DNA from: UBA4416 sp048498515
GTDB lineage: Bacteria > Bacteroidota > Bacteroidia > B-17B0 > Aurantibacillaceae
Length of the DNA stretch: 64,000 bases
Assembly: GCA_048498515.1 (NCBI GenBank)
Contig: JBEHXV010000003.1
Location: 124,001-188,000, forward strand
Direction of reading: 5' to 3'
Shown here: positions 51,996 to 61,926 of the stretch, piece after piece
How the letters are laid out: the number at the start of each line of letters is the position of its first letter
Position numbering within the stretch: the first letter of the stretch is position 1
The notes under the pieces: model-generated
What the model saw: only the letters and a program-made list of their open reading frames with translations
The model's database searches: none
Told to the model about the DNA's origin: nothing
Made by a program: the position numbers and the translations under genes

Positions 51996-52957
51996 TGAAA
52001 AAACATTTACTCATTTTATCGTTGTATTTAATTACCATCAGTTCTACTGCACAACAAACTCTTTTAAGGTCAGAGATGTTGGCATTCGGTTCTATTTCAG
52101 TACAAAAAACAGTTGCCAATCTATCGGTTATAGACACCACTAGCCAGGGAGCGGGCAAAGTATGGAATTTTGCAGCCATTCAATACAGCTCAACAGCCCC
52201 CGATTTTTCCGTACATATTGTTAATCCATCATCTACCCCTTACGGAACAAGCTTTCCGGCATCAAACTATGCTTATAAAGAAGTGAAGGGAGCCACAACA
52301 AATTACCGTTACTTTAATTTAACGAACTCATTAATGGAACGTGTTGGTTCTTATGTAAGCAGTGTAAACACTTATTCGGACCCACAGGTTGAATATGTTT
52401 TCCCGATGGCGCTTGGTTCATCAAATTATGATTCATGGGCAAGCACAGCATCCTCATCAGGCGGAACTTATGACATGAGAGCTGTTGGAACAGGAACACT
52501 CATTTTACCTTCAGGAACGTACAATGCCATAATGGTAAGAATAAATGTTGAAGAAAGTTTTCTTGCTTTTGACACTTACATATGGTATAGTGCCGATAAT
52601 GGCGTGCAGTTGTTAACTTATATTGCCGGTGATGGTGTGTTTGTTGCTTCCCAGGCATTGGTATTTCATTCTCTTACAGTTGGAATCGAAGAAAACGATT
52701 TTATTTCAGAAATAAAATATGTTAACCCTGTTACCAATATGCTTTCTTTGAATTTTAAAACCTCGGAAAGCCATGTCATTAAGTATTCCATTATAAACGC
52801 TCTTGGACAAACTATAAAAACAGGTACTGCGGGCAGTTTTCAAAATGATGAACAAGCTATAAGTGTTGATATGAGCGAAGAAAACTCAGGGATCTATTTT
52901 ATAAATCTATCTGATTCCAAGGGATCTTCTAAAACTATTAAGCTGATAAAAAGCTAA
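51995..52957 (+). CDS. Secreted T9SS cargo protein of unknown function
   Basis: 320 residues. Signal peptide 1-20 (ISSTAQ cut). The body (20-235) is beta-rich with GKVWNFAAIQYSSTAPDFSV and many Ser/Thr/Tyr, without recognisable catalytic residues. The C-terminal 80 residues form a T9SS type A sorting domain, here with KYVNPVTNMLSLNF in place of the usual YPNPxxxxL, then YSIINALGQTIKTG, ENSGIYFINLSDSKGSSKTIKLIKS. It should be exported to the cell surface or medium. A long inverted repeat overlaps its promoter region. Confidence 0.8.
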   Translation: MKKHLLILSLYLITISSTAQQTLLRSEMLAFGSISVQKTVANLSVIDTTSQGAGKVWNFAAIQYSSTAPDFSVHIVNPSSTPYGTSFPASNYAYKEVKGATTNYRYFNLTNSLMERVGSYVSSVNTYSDPQVEYVFPMALGSSNYDSWASTASSSGGTYDMRAVGTGTLILPSGTYNAIMVRINVEESFLAFDTYIWYSADNGVQLLTYIAGDGVFVASQALVFHSLTVGIEENDFISEIKYVNPVTNMLSLNFKTSESHVIKYSIINALGQTIKTGTAGSFQNDEQAISVDMSEENSGIYFINLSDSKGSSKTIKLIKS

Positions 52958-53034
52958 TCATACGACATTACAGCAGTGCCAACACCAGATGGCAATAACA
53001 GGGTAATTCGAAAAGAGATTTATTTCACAGGTAA

Positions 53035-53451
53035 CTAAACCTTAAATAATTTCAACGAGGTGTTTTCCTTCTTCCGCATCAGTTCTGCATCGGCTTTTGA
53101 TTTATCCTTGTAGCCACATAAATGCAGGATACCGTGGATCATGACCCGGTGCAGCTCTTCTTCAAAACTGACCTTAAATTTTTGGGCATTTTCCGCTATG
53201 CGGTCAATACTAATAAAAATGTCACTATTGATGGTCTTATCCTCCGTATAATCAAAGGTGATGATATCGGTAAGGGTATTATGGTTCAGGTGCCTGATGT
53301 TGATCTCAAGCAATTCGTCATCCGTACAAAAAATATAATTGATGGAACCGAGGCGGTGTTTTTCTTTTTCGGTAATGATTTTGATCCACTGCTTAAGCTT
53401 TGTTTTATCTTTAAGCTTAAACGAAATGCTTTGGTTATTGAAAGAGATCAT
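53035..53451 (-). CDS. ybeY: Endoribonuclease YbeY (rRNA maturation factor)
   Basis: 138 residues. INYIFCTDDELLEINIRHLN and DIITFDYTED precede the metal-binding motif VMIHGILHLCGYKDKS: two His ligands are present, and the third position (His in E. coli, GYDH) is occupied by an acidic/lysine context (YKD), which appears usual for Bacteroidota YbeY. The enzyme trims 16S rRNA ends and takes part in ribosome quality control. It lies 14 nt after a T9SS cargo gene on the same strand. A normal length for this phylum. Confidence 0.9.
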   Translation of the reverse strand: MISFNNQSISFKLKDKTKLKQWIKIITEKEKHRLGSINYIFCTDDELLEINIRHLNHNTLTDIITFDYTEDKTINSDIFISIDRIAENAQKFKVSFEEELHRVMIHGILHLCGYKDKSKADAELMRKKENTSLKLFKV

Positions 53452-53465
53452 ATACTGTTTTAGCT

Positions 53466-55139
53466 CTAACGGACAATGACTAATTTTTTGTAAACAGTTT
53501 TACTACCATCCTCCATTTTAACAGAATAGGTTCCCGGTTTAATGTGCTCAATATTTACTCCATGTTGGTCATTGGTGTTTTTATCAAGGATTACATTTCC
53601 GTTCATATCAATAACGCTCACAGTGGCTTTATCGCTTAATTGGCCAATTAAAAAATAATTACTGGCCGGGTTTGGGTACACATCATATGTCAAAGGTATT
53701 ATTAAAGGTTTTACAGATGTTACAAAACCATTGTTGTTATATTTTGTCATGAAAACATCGGTTGTATAGCCAGAGGGCGAAGTATCGTAATTCGTTAAGC
53801 TATATTGCCCTATGGCTAACGATTTGCTAAAATAATTGCCTGCCAGGCATACATTATTGTGATGGTCTACCGATACGGATGCTGCACGGATAATGCCTGC
53901 TGTAATACCTGAATTAGAGGATAATAGATTTCCATTCTGATCCAGTTTAAGTAAGAACAAACCGCTTTGTGTATCAATAGTATCTGTCATGGAGGTTGCA
54001 GAAAGATTTTCAGAATATCCGGCAGCATAAAGATTTCCGGCATTATCCAAGCAGAGACTTGTTCCTACATCGGCCTGCGGGCTCAGGATTTCTTTTGCCC
54101 ATACAACATTTCCAAGGGAGTCATACTGTGCTAAAAACGCATTATCTTCATTTCCAAGATATGGTAGAGTAAACGAATCAAAAACTGCGCCTCCGGCATA
54201 TTTGCCGGTTGTATAAACATTCCCTGTATAGTTATCAATGGCCAGATCATAAAAGGCATCCCTGAATGTTCCGCCTGCATTTTTGGCCCAAAGCACCTGC
54301 CCATCGTTATTGTATTTAGCAATAAACATTCCCGAAAAACCGGCTGCTGACACATTAATGCTACCGAAATTCATAGGCGTACTTACCTGGCTTTCGCCTG
54401 CTACGTATACATTTCCCCATTTATCTGTCTTAATACAATTGGCTATGTCTTTTCCATATCCTCCCGCTCTTTTTGCCCATATCACATTTCCTGTTGCCGA
54501 GTTTAACTTTGCAACAATCACATCGCCAAAACAACCCATGTTTGGATTGAGTATCGTAATAGTATCCATTTTTAATGTGTCGGAATAAAAATAGCCTGCC
54601 AGTAAAACATCATTATGTACATCGGCTGTAATTGACATTCCATAATTGTAGAACCAGCCTCCGAAATTTCTCGCCCACAAAACGTTTCCCGATGGATCGA
54701 ATTTTGCCGTAAAAATGTCGCTATACCCTTTACTTAATAAAGTAATGGTATCAATTACCAAAGAGCCTCCTGAAAACGTTCCCGTTATTAAAATATTATC
54801 GGCGCTATCAAGTGCAACAGAGTTAACAGCTTTATAGCCTCCACTGCTACCGGGGTAGTTTTTGGCCCACATCACATTACCTGTAGAATCATACTTTGCA
54901 AGGATTATGCTGCTGGGATAAGAAGGGGCAGGATTGGAAAAAGATAAATTATCAATGGTAACGTTTGAGCTGCTACTGTTTCCGGCAAAAATTGTATTGC
55001 CATTTTTATCGTTACAGATTTTTGCGCAACCATCACTTCCGCTGCCACCAATATGTTTTGCAAACTGCCAGTTTATTAATTGTGCATTAGCTGCAAAACT
55101 CAGAAATAAAAGAATGTAAAAAGGTATTTTTATTTTCAT
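53466..55139 (-). CDS. Secreted beta-propeller (SBBP-like) T9SS cargo protein
   Basis: 557 residues. Signal peptide 1-19. Residues 20-455 are repeated blades of about 50 residues with ILAKYDSTGNVMWAKNYPGS, IFTAKFDPSGNVLWARNFGG, MFIAKYNNDGQVLWAKNAGG and NAFLAQYDSLGNVVWAKEIL; each has A-K-[YF]-D-x-x-G-N-V-x-W-A, the SBBP repeat pattern. The C-terminus YDVYPNPASNYFLIGQLS to KKLVIVR is a T9SS type A sorting domain. Such proteins are secreted surface propellers of unknown binding function. It follows the RsbW-like gene by 14 nt but is probably a separate unit. Confidence 0.88.
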   Translation of the reverse strand: MKIKIPFYILLFLSFAANAQLINWQFAKHIGGSGSDGCAKICNDKNGNTIFAGNSSSSNVTIDNLSFSNPAPSYPSSIILAKYDSTGNVMWAKNYPGSSGGYKAVNSVALDSADNILITGTFSGGSLVIDTITLLSKGYSDIFTAKFDPSGNVLWARNFGGWFYNYGMSITADVHNDVLLAGYFYSDTLKMDTITILNPNMGCFGDVIVAKLNSATGNVIWAKRAGGYGKDIANCIKTDKWGNVYVAGESQVSTPMNFGSINVSAAGFSGMFIAKYNNDGQVLWAKNAGGTFRDAFYDLAIDNYTGNVYTTGKYAGGAVFDSFTLPYLGNEDNAFLAQYDSLGNVVWAKEILSPQADVGTSLCLDNAGNLYAAGYSENLSATSMTDTIDTQSGLFLLKLDQNGNLLSSNSGITAGIIRAASVSVDHHNNVCLAGNYFSKSLAIGQYSLTNYDTSPSGYTTDVFMTKYNNNGFVTSVKPLIIPLTYDVYPNPASNYFLIGQLSDKATVSVIDMNGNVILDKNTNDQHGVNIEHIKPGTYSVKMEDGSKTVYKKLVIVR

Positions 55140-55153
55140 GAATTAATATGGTA

Positions 55154-55564
55154 TTAATTCACATTAAAGGTCAGCATTACTTCCTGCCCGTTATTGTTGA
55201 ACTCCACTTTATCGGCTAAGTTTTTCATTAAAAAAACCCCACGACCGTGCGGTTTGTCAATATTTAATGGATCGGTAGGATCAGGTAAATTATTATAATC
55301 AAAGCCATTGCCTTCGTCCATTACTGAGAATTTTAATTTTTTTTCGGCCGATTCAAATCCAATTTTAATATGTTTATCGGGATTGCCATTATTGCCATGG
55401 TAAATAGCGTTATTTACGGCTTCGGTTACGGCAATTAAAATGTTCCCGAAATTATCTTCATTTACATTAAACACGTCACATACATCTTCTACTAAACGCT
55501 CTACTAATCTTATATTTTCTGACGACGAGGTAATATCTAATCTTTCTCCTTTAGCTGGTATCAT
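55154..55564 (-). CDS. RsbW-like anti-sigma factor / ATP-binding regulatory kinase
   Basis: 136 residues. GHKL ATPase fold of the HATPase_c_2 type: ILIAVTEAVNNAIYHGNNGN (N box), FSVMDEGNGFDYNNLPD (G1 box) and KPHGRGVFLMKNLADKVEF (G2). Proteins like this phosphorylate an anti-anti-sigma factor and bind a sigma factor, or act in partner-switching cascades. No STAS-domain partner is next to it. Its ATG overlaps the stop of the DUF4175 gene by four bases (ATGA), a coupling that suggests a shared role, perhaps envelope-stress signalling; this is inference. Confidence 0.88.
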   Translation of the reverse strand: MIPAKGERLDITSSSENIRLVERLVEDVCDVFNVNEDNFGNILIAVTEAVNNAIYHGNNGNPDKHIKIGFESAEKKLKFSVMDEGNGFDYNNLPDPTDPLNIDKPHGRGVFLMKNLADKVEFNNNGQEVMLTFNVN

Positions 55565-58500
55565 TGATTTACACTATTAAAATATTCATTCACTTTCTGC
55601 TTATAATAAGGCGTTAAACTTGGCGAAACCGTATTTAACAATTCCAGTTCTTTTTCCTTCAGTCTTTTATACTCTAAAAATTGCGTAGGGTTACTTAAAT
55701 TTTGATTTTTTGCCTCATTACTTTTGCGTTGTTCGTCCTGCTCGCGTTCCCGCTCGGCTTTTTCGCTTTCTAAAAGTTTAGTAATAATATCCTGCTGGCG
55801 TTTCATGGTTTCCTGGGTAATTTGACGGTTAACTATGTCTTTTTCAGTCTGTTCCATCAAGTCCGCTATATTCCCTCCCGGGTTTGAACCGCCCTCTTTT
55901 TTGATCTTATCCATCATTTGTTGCATCTGGCGTCTTAAAGCTTCCTGTTGTGCCGCCATTTTAGCCAATTGTTCACTCATTCCCTGCCCTTGGCCCGGCA
56001 ACATACCGGGTTGCTGGCCCGGCTGCTGACCCATTCCGCTTTGCCCGCCTGGTTTTTGCCCGGGTTTCTGACCCTGTTTTTGTCCACCAGGCTTATTGCC
56101 TTGCTGTTCCAGTTGTTTCTTCAATTCCTCCAGCTGCTTATTCAACTGCTGCTGCATTTGTTTCATATTAGCCATGCTTGGCTTACCCTGCCCGGGTTTT
56201 GAGGAAGAACTAGGTTTTTCGCCCTTACCCGGTTTTTTGCATTTACCATTGCCGGGTTTGCCTTCTTTTTGTTTTTTGGCCGCTCCCTGCATTTGTTCCA
56301 GGGCCTCGTTGAGCAACAGGGCCAAATTATTGATAGAGGTCATGGAATACTGCATACGCATTTGCGCGTTTGCCTGCATACGTTCGGCCAGCTCACCAAC
56401 CGCTTTCCCCATATTCATATTAATGGCCGAAATTTCCCGGTTTACTGTAGCGCTGATCTCAGGTACACGTTTGCTTAAAGCCAGTAAACTGTCCTCAATA
56501 ATTTTTGAATCGTCCTGCAATTTTTTTTGGGTTTGGGTCACTTTTAAATACTGCGGGTTATCGGTCCTTAATTTCGAAAGCTGGTTCATAAGGTCTTCCT
56601 GCGCAAACGACAGGTTGAGTAAATTCTCAAGGATCTGGCGAAGCGCTCCCATATCTTCTTCGGCTTGCTCCTGCTCCATGGCATCCATGGCTTGTTGCAT
56701 CTGTTGTTTCATTTCCTCCATTTTATCGGAGGCATTTTTTTGAGATTTGGACGCGTTCTTTTTATTGTTTTGGTTTAGCTGCTGAGAGCTGTTTTGCATT
56801 TCTTTCGAAATCTCGTTTTGCTTTTCATCCGTCTTTGGCAATTCATTGGGTTGTTCAAGAGCGGCGTTTTTTTCCTGCATCTCTTTCAGGTCTTCTTTCA
56901 ATTTATCGAATTCCTTGTTAAGCTCATTTTGTTTTTTTTCAAGTTCTTTGCTGTCAGGCTGCTTTCCTTGCTTGTTATCTTTTGAATCAGGATTTTTATT
57001 GTCCTTGTTATCCTTACTATCTTTATTATCCTTTGAGTCCTGGTTCTCTTTAGTCTCTTTCTTCCCTTCCGTCTCTTGCTTTAAAGCATCTTCCTTATTT
57101 TTTAATTCATCGAGCTTGTCAATGGCTTGTTGCATTTTTTGCTCCACTTCCATTTGCTTAAATGCTTCCAGGGTACGGTCGAGCTCTTTCTCCATATCTT
57201 TGTTCGATAGCTTCAGTTCATCCAGCTTTTGCTGTACCTGGTTCTTATCCAACTTATCCAACATCTTGTTCAACTCATCAAACAGCTTCTTCATTTCAGG
57301 AGTCATAATGTTCTCAAACAACTGCTCCAATTGCTTTTGTTTTTCGAGTATGGATTCATCGGGTGGTGAGAACTCCTGTTGCTGCTGGTTATTGAGCTGG
57401 TTTTCCTGCTTGGTCTCTTCAATTTTATTCTTGAGCTCGTTTTGTTTTTTCAAAAGGTCTTCGAGTTTTTTCTTCTCTTCCCAACCCATTTGTTTTTTAT
57501 CCATGAGTTTTTTGCTCAGCTCATTAATGTCTTTTTGCAGCTCTTTTGCTTTCTTAATCCCGTCGTCCAGATCTTTTTTAATTTCCGAGTTACTCTTGTC
57601 GGTGGCCTCGTTCATTTCATCAACGGTTGGCGCTTTAAACAACATGGTTTGGGTTTTGGCCGATTTGGCGCCGCTCACACCATCGTTATCCCACACTTCA
57701 AAATAATACTCGATCTTATCGCCGGGCAAAAGGTCAAAGCGCGAGGCATCAAGGAAATAAAAATAGGGCTGGGTAATTTGTGTTTTATTGATCCCCATAA
57801 GCTGTTCGCCATTCTTCACAACAGGCTTTCCTAAAGAGTCCTGTGTGTAATGAACGTATTTAAAGAGTAAACGCGAAAAGCCATAATCATCCTTTACCGT
57901 ACCCGAAAAATAGATGTTCTTAGGGTTTAATGAATCTGGTTTCTCACTCACTTCAATCAATGGAACCTGATCGGGCACCACGTTTAATGCGTAGTTCACC
58001 GAATCGGGATTTTGTTTCAGGAAATGGTTCATGGTTTTGATGCTGTAAGTGGTGCTACGCATCATGTGTTTGGAGAAAGAGAATTCATCGTCCGACAGTC
58101 TTGAAATATCAACCAGGGTATCGGTAAAATTCAAAAATATATTATCGGTGTTTTTGGTGTGGAATACCCATTGCAGCTTTGTGCCTTGTGGAATCTGCAT
58201 GTCGCCAACATTCGACACCGTTTCGTTTGTTTTATTAAGATAAGCCGGGTATGTAAGTTTAATGTCGAACTTCATGAGCATGGGTTTTGGCAAAACTTTC
58301 AGCTCATAGGACCTGGAGTTGAAACCGGCTGCATTGAACACAAAATCCTGGTCTTTTTGAACATTTTTAAAGGTGTAAGTGTAATTGACATTATCCACTT
58401 TTTCCATTTTATGCTCTACGCCATCTACCGAAATAAATACTTCATTCGGAATCTCATTTCCATTCAGTTTCAGCTCTAATAGATAATCCTGTTGTTGTAT

Positions 58501-59127
58501 GGCTTCGAGCGATTTGTTGCTTAAAGAGAATTGAAAGGGTGCTGTTTTTTCGAAATAGGTTTGATGGTATAAAATACGCTCGGTGCCATTGGTAATAATA
58601 GCCGGTTTTATAGCAAATACCAGCAGCATGGCAACTATTGGCGGCAAAGCAAATTTAAGGTAGCGCCTGTTCTCGCCCAAATTAATAGCCGAAGTGAAGG
58701 GAATGGGTCTGAGCTCTTCCATTTTTTGGTTAATGCTGGCCGTTAATAATTCGGGAGATAGAATAGAGCCGGAATTATTTTGAAGTTGCAGGGTATTCAG
58801 CAACTTATCGTTAATGTTGTTGAAGTGTTTCCCAACAATGTTTGCCGCCTCTTCGTAGGAAATAAGGGTGCCCAGCTTATTGAGCTTTAATGCCGGAATA
58901 ACAATAAAACGTGTGAGTACAAAGCCACTGGTAGCAATAAAAAGATAAAACAGAATGGTACGCGCCGTTGTTCCAAACTCCGCAAAATACTCGGCAACTA
59001 CTAAAAATAAAAACGCGGCAACCAGTAACCCTGAAGTATACAACAGGCCCCTGATAAGTTGGTTTTTATAATACTTGCGAATAAATTCGTCAAGCTTCAG
59101 AATCAGTATGTTTTGCGATAAAGACAC
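55561..59127 (-). CDS. DUF4175 giant coiled-coil membrane protein
   Basis: 1188 residues. Two N-terminal spans (about 24-46 and 53-76), one further span near 153-170, a beta-rich extracytoplasmic region (about 180-500, ending YYFEVWDNDGVSGAKS) and then a 500-residue, highly charged coiled coil (about 510-960) with many Lys, Gln, Glu, Asp and Met. A Pro/Gly/Lys/Gln-rich low-complexity stretch (about 960-1070) and a short helical C-terminus follow. This is the layout of the Bacteroidota DUF4175 family, whose function is not known. It is translated together with the RsbW-like kinase. Confidence 0.88.
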   Translation of the reverse strand: MSLSQNILILKLDEFIRKYYKNQLIRGLLYTSGLLVAAFLFLVVAEYFAEFGTTARTILFYLFIATSGFVLTRFIVIPALKLNKLGTLISYEEAANIVGKHFNNINDKLLNTLQLQNNSGSILSPELLTASINQKMEELRPIPFTSAINLGENRRYLKFALPPIVAMLLVFAIKPAIITNGTERILYHQTYFEKTAPFQFSLSNKSLEAIQQQDYLLELKLNGNEIPNEVFISVDGVEHKMEKVDNVNYTYTFKNVQKDQDFVFNAAGFNSRSYELKVLPKPMLMKFDIKLTYPAYLNKTNETVSNVGDMQIPQGTKLQWVFHTKNTDNIFLNFTDTLVDISRLSDDEFSFSKHMMRSTTYSIKTMNHFLKQNPDSVNYALNVVPDQVPLIEVSEKPDSLNPKNIYFSGTVKDDYGFSRLLFKYVHYTQDSLGKPVVKNGEQLMGINKTQITQPYFYFLDASRFDLLPGDKIEYYFEVWDNDGVSGAKSAKTQTMLFKAPTVDEMNEATDKSNSEIKKDLDDGIKKAKELQKDINELSKKLMDKKQMGWEEKKKLEDLLKKQNELKNKIEETKQENQLNNQQQQEFSPPDESILEKQKQLEQLFENIMTPEMKKLFDELNKMLDKLDKNQVQQKLDELKLSNKDMEKELDRTLEAFKQMEVEQKMQQAIDKLDELKNKEDALKQETEGKKETKENQDSKDNKDSKDNKDNKNPDSKDNKQGKQPDSKELEKKQNELNKEFDKLKEDLKEMQEKNAALEQPNELPKTDEKQNEISKEMQNSSQQLNQNNKKNASKSQKNASDKMEEMKQQMQQAMDAMEQEQAEEDMGALRQILENLLNLSFAQEDLMNQLSKLRTDNPQYLKVTQTQKKLQDDSKIIEDSLLALSKRVPEISATVNREISAINMNMGKAVGELAERMQANAQMRMQYSMTSINNLALLLNEALEQMQGAAKKQKEGKPGNGKCKKPGKGEKPSSSSKPGQGKPSMANMKQMQQQLNKQLEELKKQLEQQGNKPGGQKQGQKPGQKPGGQSGMGQQPGQQPGMLPGQGQGMSEQLAKMAAQQEALRRQMQQMMDKIKKEGGSNPGGNIADLMEQTEKDIVNRQITQETMKRQQDIITKLLESEKAEREREQDEQRKSNEAKNQNLSNPTQFLEYKRLKEKELELLNTVSPSLTPYYKQKVNEYFNSVNQ

Positions 59128-59358
59128 GGCACAAGGGTTTACACAAATTTAACGAAACAAAACCGCATTGAAATAAAATAAGTGTTAAAATACAAGGCAA
59201 GATTTCTTGTACTCAAAATTTGATAAAAACAAGATATTTCTGGCTTTTAAGATGTTTAAACCGCTTTTTTAAATGTATTTTTGCCTAAACTACCGCTTAT
59301 CCAATTTGTTGTTTTGGCGTGATTTAAGTTTTTATCTTTACCCTTTTAATTCATTTCA

Positions 59359-61893
59359 ATGAAACGTACTTTATTATTGTTTTTTTTAACTCTTAATTTT
59401 ATCTCACACGCACAAATGCCGGGTATGAGCGGCGGCATGGGCAACATGAAAAACATGAAAGATCCTAAACTGGGACGTGTTTTTGGGAAAGTGCTGGATG
59501 CCAGCACCGGTAAACCGGTTGAGTACGCCTCGGTTCAGGTACTTTGGTTTAATAAAGACAGTTTATTGGGCGGGGGACTGGTGAAAGAGAATGGCGATTT
59601 TGCCGTTGAAGGCCTTCCTTCGTTCGGGCAGGTGCGTGTAAAGATCAAATTTATAGGTTATAAGGATTACCTTCAAAAGGTATACATTATGCCTCCTGAT
59701 AAAATTGACCAGGACCTTGGCGATATTAAATTACAGGTTGACGATAAACTGCTGAAAGAAGTGGATGTGATAGCCGAAAAAAGCGCTGTTGTATTATCCA
59801 TTGACAAACGAACTTACAATGTGGATAAGGATTTATCGGTAAAAGGCGGAACCGCGGTGGATGTGATGAAGAACATTCCGGGCCTTACGGTTGATGCTGA
59901 TGGTAATGTGCAGTTAAGAAATCAGTCGCCAATGATCTATGTAGATGGACGACCAACTACTTTAACATTACAGCAAATTCCGGCCGACCAGATTGACCGG
60001 GTTGAGATCATTACCAACCCATCCGTTAAGTACGATGCCAGCGCTACAGGAGGTGTATTGAACGTGGTGATGAAAAAGAACAATAAACCGGGTTATAATG
60101 GCATGCTCATGGGCTATATTGGAACCGGCGACCGTTACGGTGGAATGGCCAATATTAATATTAAGGAAGGTGGCAAATGGAACTTCTCGTTAATGTATTC
60201 TTACAACCAGGCCATTAACAATACCAAAGGTTACACCAGGCGAACACAACTCGACAGTGGCCTTGCTACCGGCTTTTTTAACCAGGACAACAATACCCGC
60301 ATGATGAACCTGTTTAATTTTGGGCGATTGGGTATTGATTACAACATTGATAACCGTAATACTCTTTCGTTGAACGGTATGATCGTAGGCGGGCAATTTA
60401 AAACCAACGATGTTCAAAATTATACGGGAGGAATTTACAATCCGGAAATCAATTCATCGGGTGACCAGATCAACTCTCAGAAAGCGGCTTTCCAGAATTA
60501 CAATGCTCAGTTGCTTTACCGAAGAACTTATCCTAAAATTGGAAAAGAACTAACGGTTGATGCCAACTATAATTACACGACTTCAAACAACGGGTATTTG
60601 TTTACCAGGAACTCAACTACCTATTACAACTTTTTAGATACTACGGTTACCGATCCTACATTTTACCAGAAAAACGTGGGGAACACTACCGCCAATCAAT
60701 ATATTTTTCAGGCCGATTATGTGAACCCCATTAGCGACAATAAAAAATTTGAGGCGGGTATCAAATCCTATTATAAACAGTCGCTCAGTTCCAACAATAC
60801 ATCAGTAGCGTTAGGTAGTGAAGATACTTACCGGAAAGACAGTGTGATGAGTAACCGCTACCTGATTGATGATATGATAAACGCAGCTTATGTGAACTAT
60901 AGCGCTAAAACTTTCTGGGACATTGGCTACCAGGCAGGTCTGCGTTTTGAGCAATCGTATTATGCCGGAACCATTACCGATAAGAACCAAAAGTTCTCTT
61001 ACAACTACCCATCAACTGGCGATGACATTTTGAAATCGTTATTCCCGGGTATTTATTTCTCAAAAAAATTAAAAAGCAGCCAGGAAGTGCAGCTGAATTT
61101 TAGCCGTAAAATTAACCGTCCTAACTTTTTCCAGCTCATGCCTTTTGTGATGTTTGCCGATAAACAAAACTATCGTATTGGTAACCCGCAATTAAAACCG
61201 GAGTTCAAGAACATTGCCGAGATGAACTATAATAAGATTTTCTCGAAAGGAAGTTACCTGGCATCAGGCTATTTCCGTTACGAAGAACAACCCATTACCG
61301 ATGTGGCATACCCTTCGCCCGACGATCCTACAGTATTAGTGAACACTTCCATTAATGGTGATAATGCCGTTCGTTATGGTCTGGAGAACACCTTTAAACG
61401 GACCTTCTTTAAAAATTTAGACTGGACCGTAAATGCCAACGTGTATTACATTTATATAAAAGGAAAAATTGTGGCAACCGAACCCGAAGTAAAAACAGAG
61501 GGCTATGCCTGGAATGCCAAAACAACTTTGTCTTATAAATTCCCTAAAAACATTACCCTGCAGGTAAACGGCAATTACGAATCGCCAAAAATTTTATTGC
61601 TTGGGGTAGCTAATGAAATTTATTCGATGGACCTGTCGTTAAATTACATGTACCAAACCAAATGGATCTTTAACGCGACGTTAAGCGATGTATTTAATAC
61701 AAGGAGGATGGGAACACATTACGAAACACCTTACTATAACCAGGACCTTTCGAGAAGAAGGGAATCGCGCTATTTCCGTTTTACCGTTACTTACCTGTTC
61801 GGAAAAATGGATGCCTCTATTTTTAAACGTGGCAAACAAATGAAGAATATGGGCGGTCAGGAAGGTAACCAGGATGGCCTTGACTTTAAATAA
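59359..61893 (+). CDS. TonB-dependent-receptor-like outer-membrane beta-barrel protein
   Basis: 844 residues. Signal peptide 1-18 (ISHA cut), a Met/Gly-rich segment (MPGMSGGMGNMKNMKD), a carboxypeptidase-regulatory-like beta-sandwich (about 38-125, GRVFGKVLDASTGKPVEYAS), a plug domain (about 150-235, GGTAVDVMKNIPGLTVDADG, VDGRPTTLT, IEIITNPS-like block) and a C-terminal barrel ending FRFTVTYLFGKMD plus a short tail. This fits the outer membrane beta-barrel family 3 (OMP_b-brl_3) close to TonB receptors. No TonB box is obvious, so transport need not be TonB driven. It is followed 33 nt later by the M16 peptidase gene. Confidence 0.88.
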   Translation: MKRTLLLFFLTLNFISHAQMPGMSGGMGNMKNMKDPKLGRVFGKVLDASTGKPVEYASVQVLWFNKDSLLGGGLVKENGDFAVEGLPSFGQVRVKIKFIGYKDYLQKVYIMPPDKIDQDLGDIKLQVDDKLLKEVDVIAEKSAVVLSIDKRTYNVDKDLSVKGGTAVDVMKNIPGLTVDADGNVQLRNQSPMIYVDGRPTTLTLQQIPADQIDRVEIITNPSVKYDASATGGVLNVVMKKNNKPGYNGMLMGYIGTGDRYGGMANINIKEGGKWNFSLMYSYNQAINNTKGYTRRTQLDSGLATGFFNQDNNTRMMNLFNFGRLGIDYNIDNRNTLSLNGMIVGGQFKTNDVQNYTGGIYNPEINSSGDQINSQKAAFQNYNAQLLYRRTYPKIGKELTVDANYNYTTSNNGYLFTRNSTTYYNFLDTTVTDPTFYQKNVGNTTANQYIFQADYVNPISDNKKFEAGIKSYYKQSLSSNNTSVALGSEDTYRKDSVMSNRYLIDDMINAAYVNYSAKTFWDIGYQAGLRFEQSYYAGTITDKNQKFSYNYPSTGDDILKSLFPGIYFSKKLKSSQEVQLNFSRKINRPNFFQLMPFVMFADKQNYRIGNPQLKPEFKNIAEMNYNKIFSKGSYLASGYFRYEEQPITDVAYPSPDDPTVLVNTSINGDNAVRYGLENTFKRTFFKNLDWTVNANVYYIYIKGKIVATEPEVKTEGYAWNAKTTLSYKFPKNITLQVNGNYESPKILLLGVANEIYSMDLSLNYMYQTKWIFNATLSDVFNTRRMGTHYETPYYNQDLSRRRESRYFRFTVTYLFGKMDASIFKRGKQMKNMGGQEGNQDGLDFK

Positions 61894-61926
61894 ACATAGA
61901 TTAGTATTTATAAATTAAACAAACAT

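Noticed and set aside
53101..53160. YbeY thought to be inactivated because the third metal His is not present
   Set aside because: As far as I recall other Bacteroidota YbeY proteins also lack it, so this is probably a lineage feature rather than damage.
56846..57706. 286-codon open frame on the plus strand, rich in Ser, Phe and Cys
   Set aside because: It is antisense to the low-complexity coiled coil of the DUF4175 gene; Lys/Glu/Gln codons read backwards give Ser/Phe/Leu. No start context or domain.
59128..59358. 231-bp gap checked for a tRNA or small RNA
   Set aside because: No cloverleaf, no strong hairpin; only an AT-rich leader with a possible promoter (TATCTTTA at 59333-59340) for the barrel gene.
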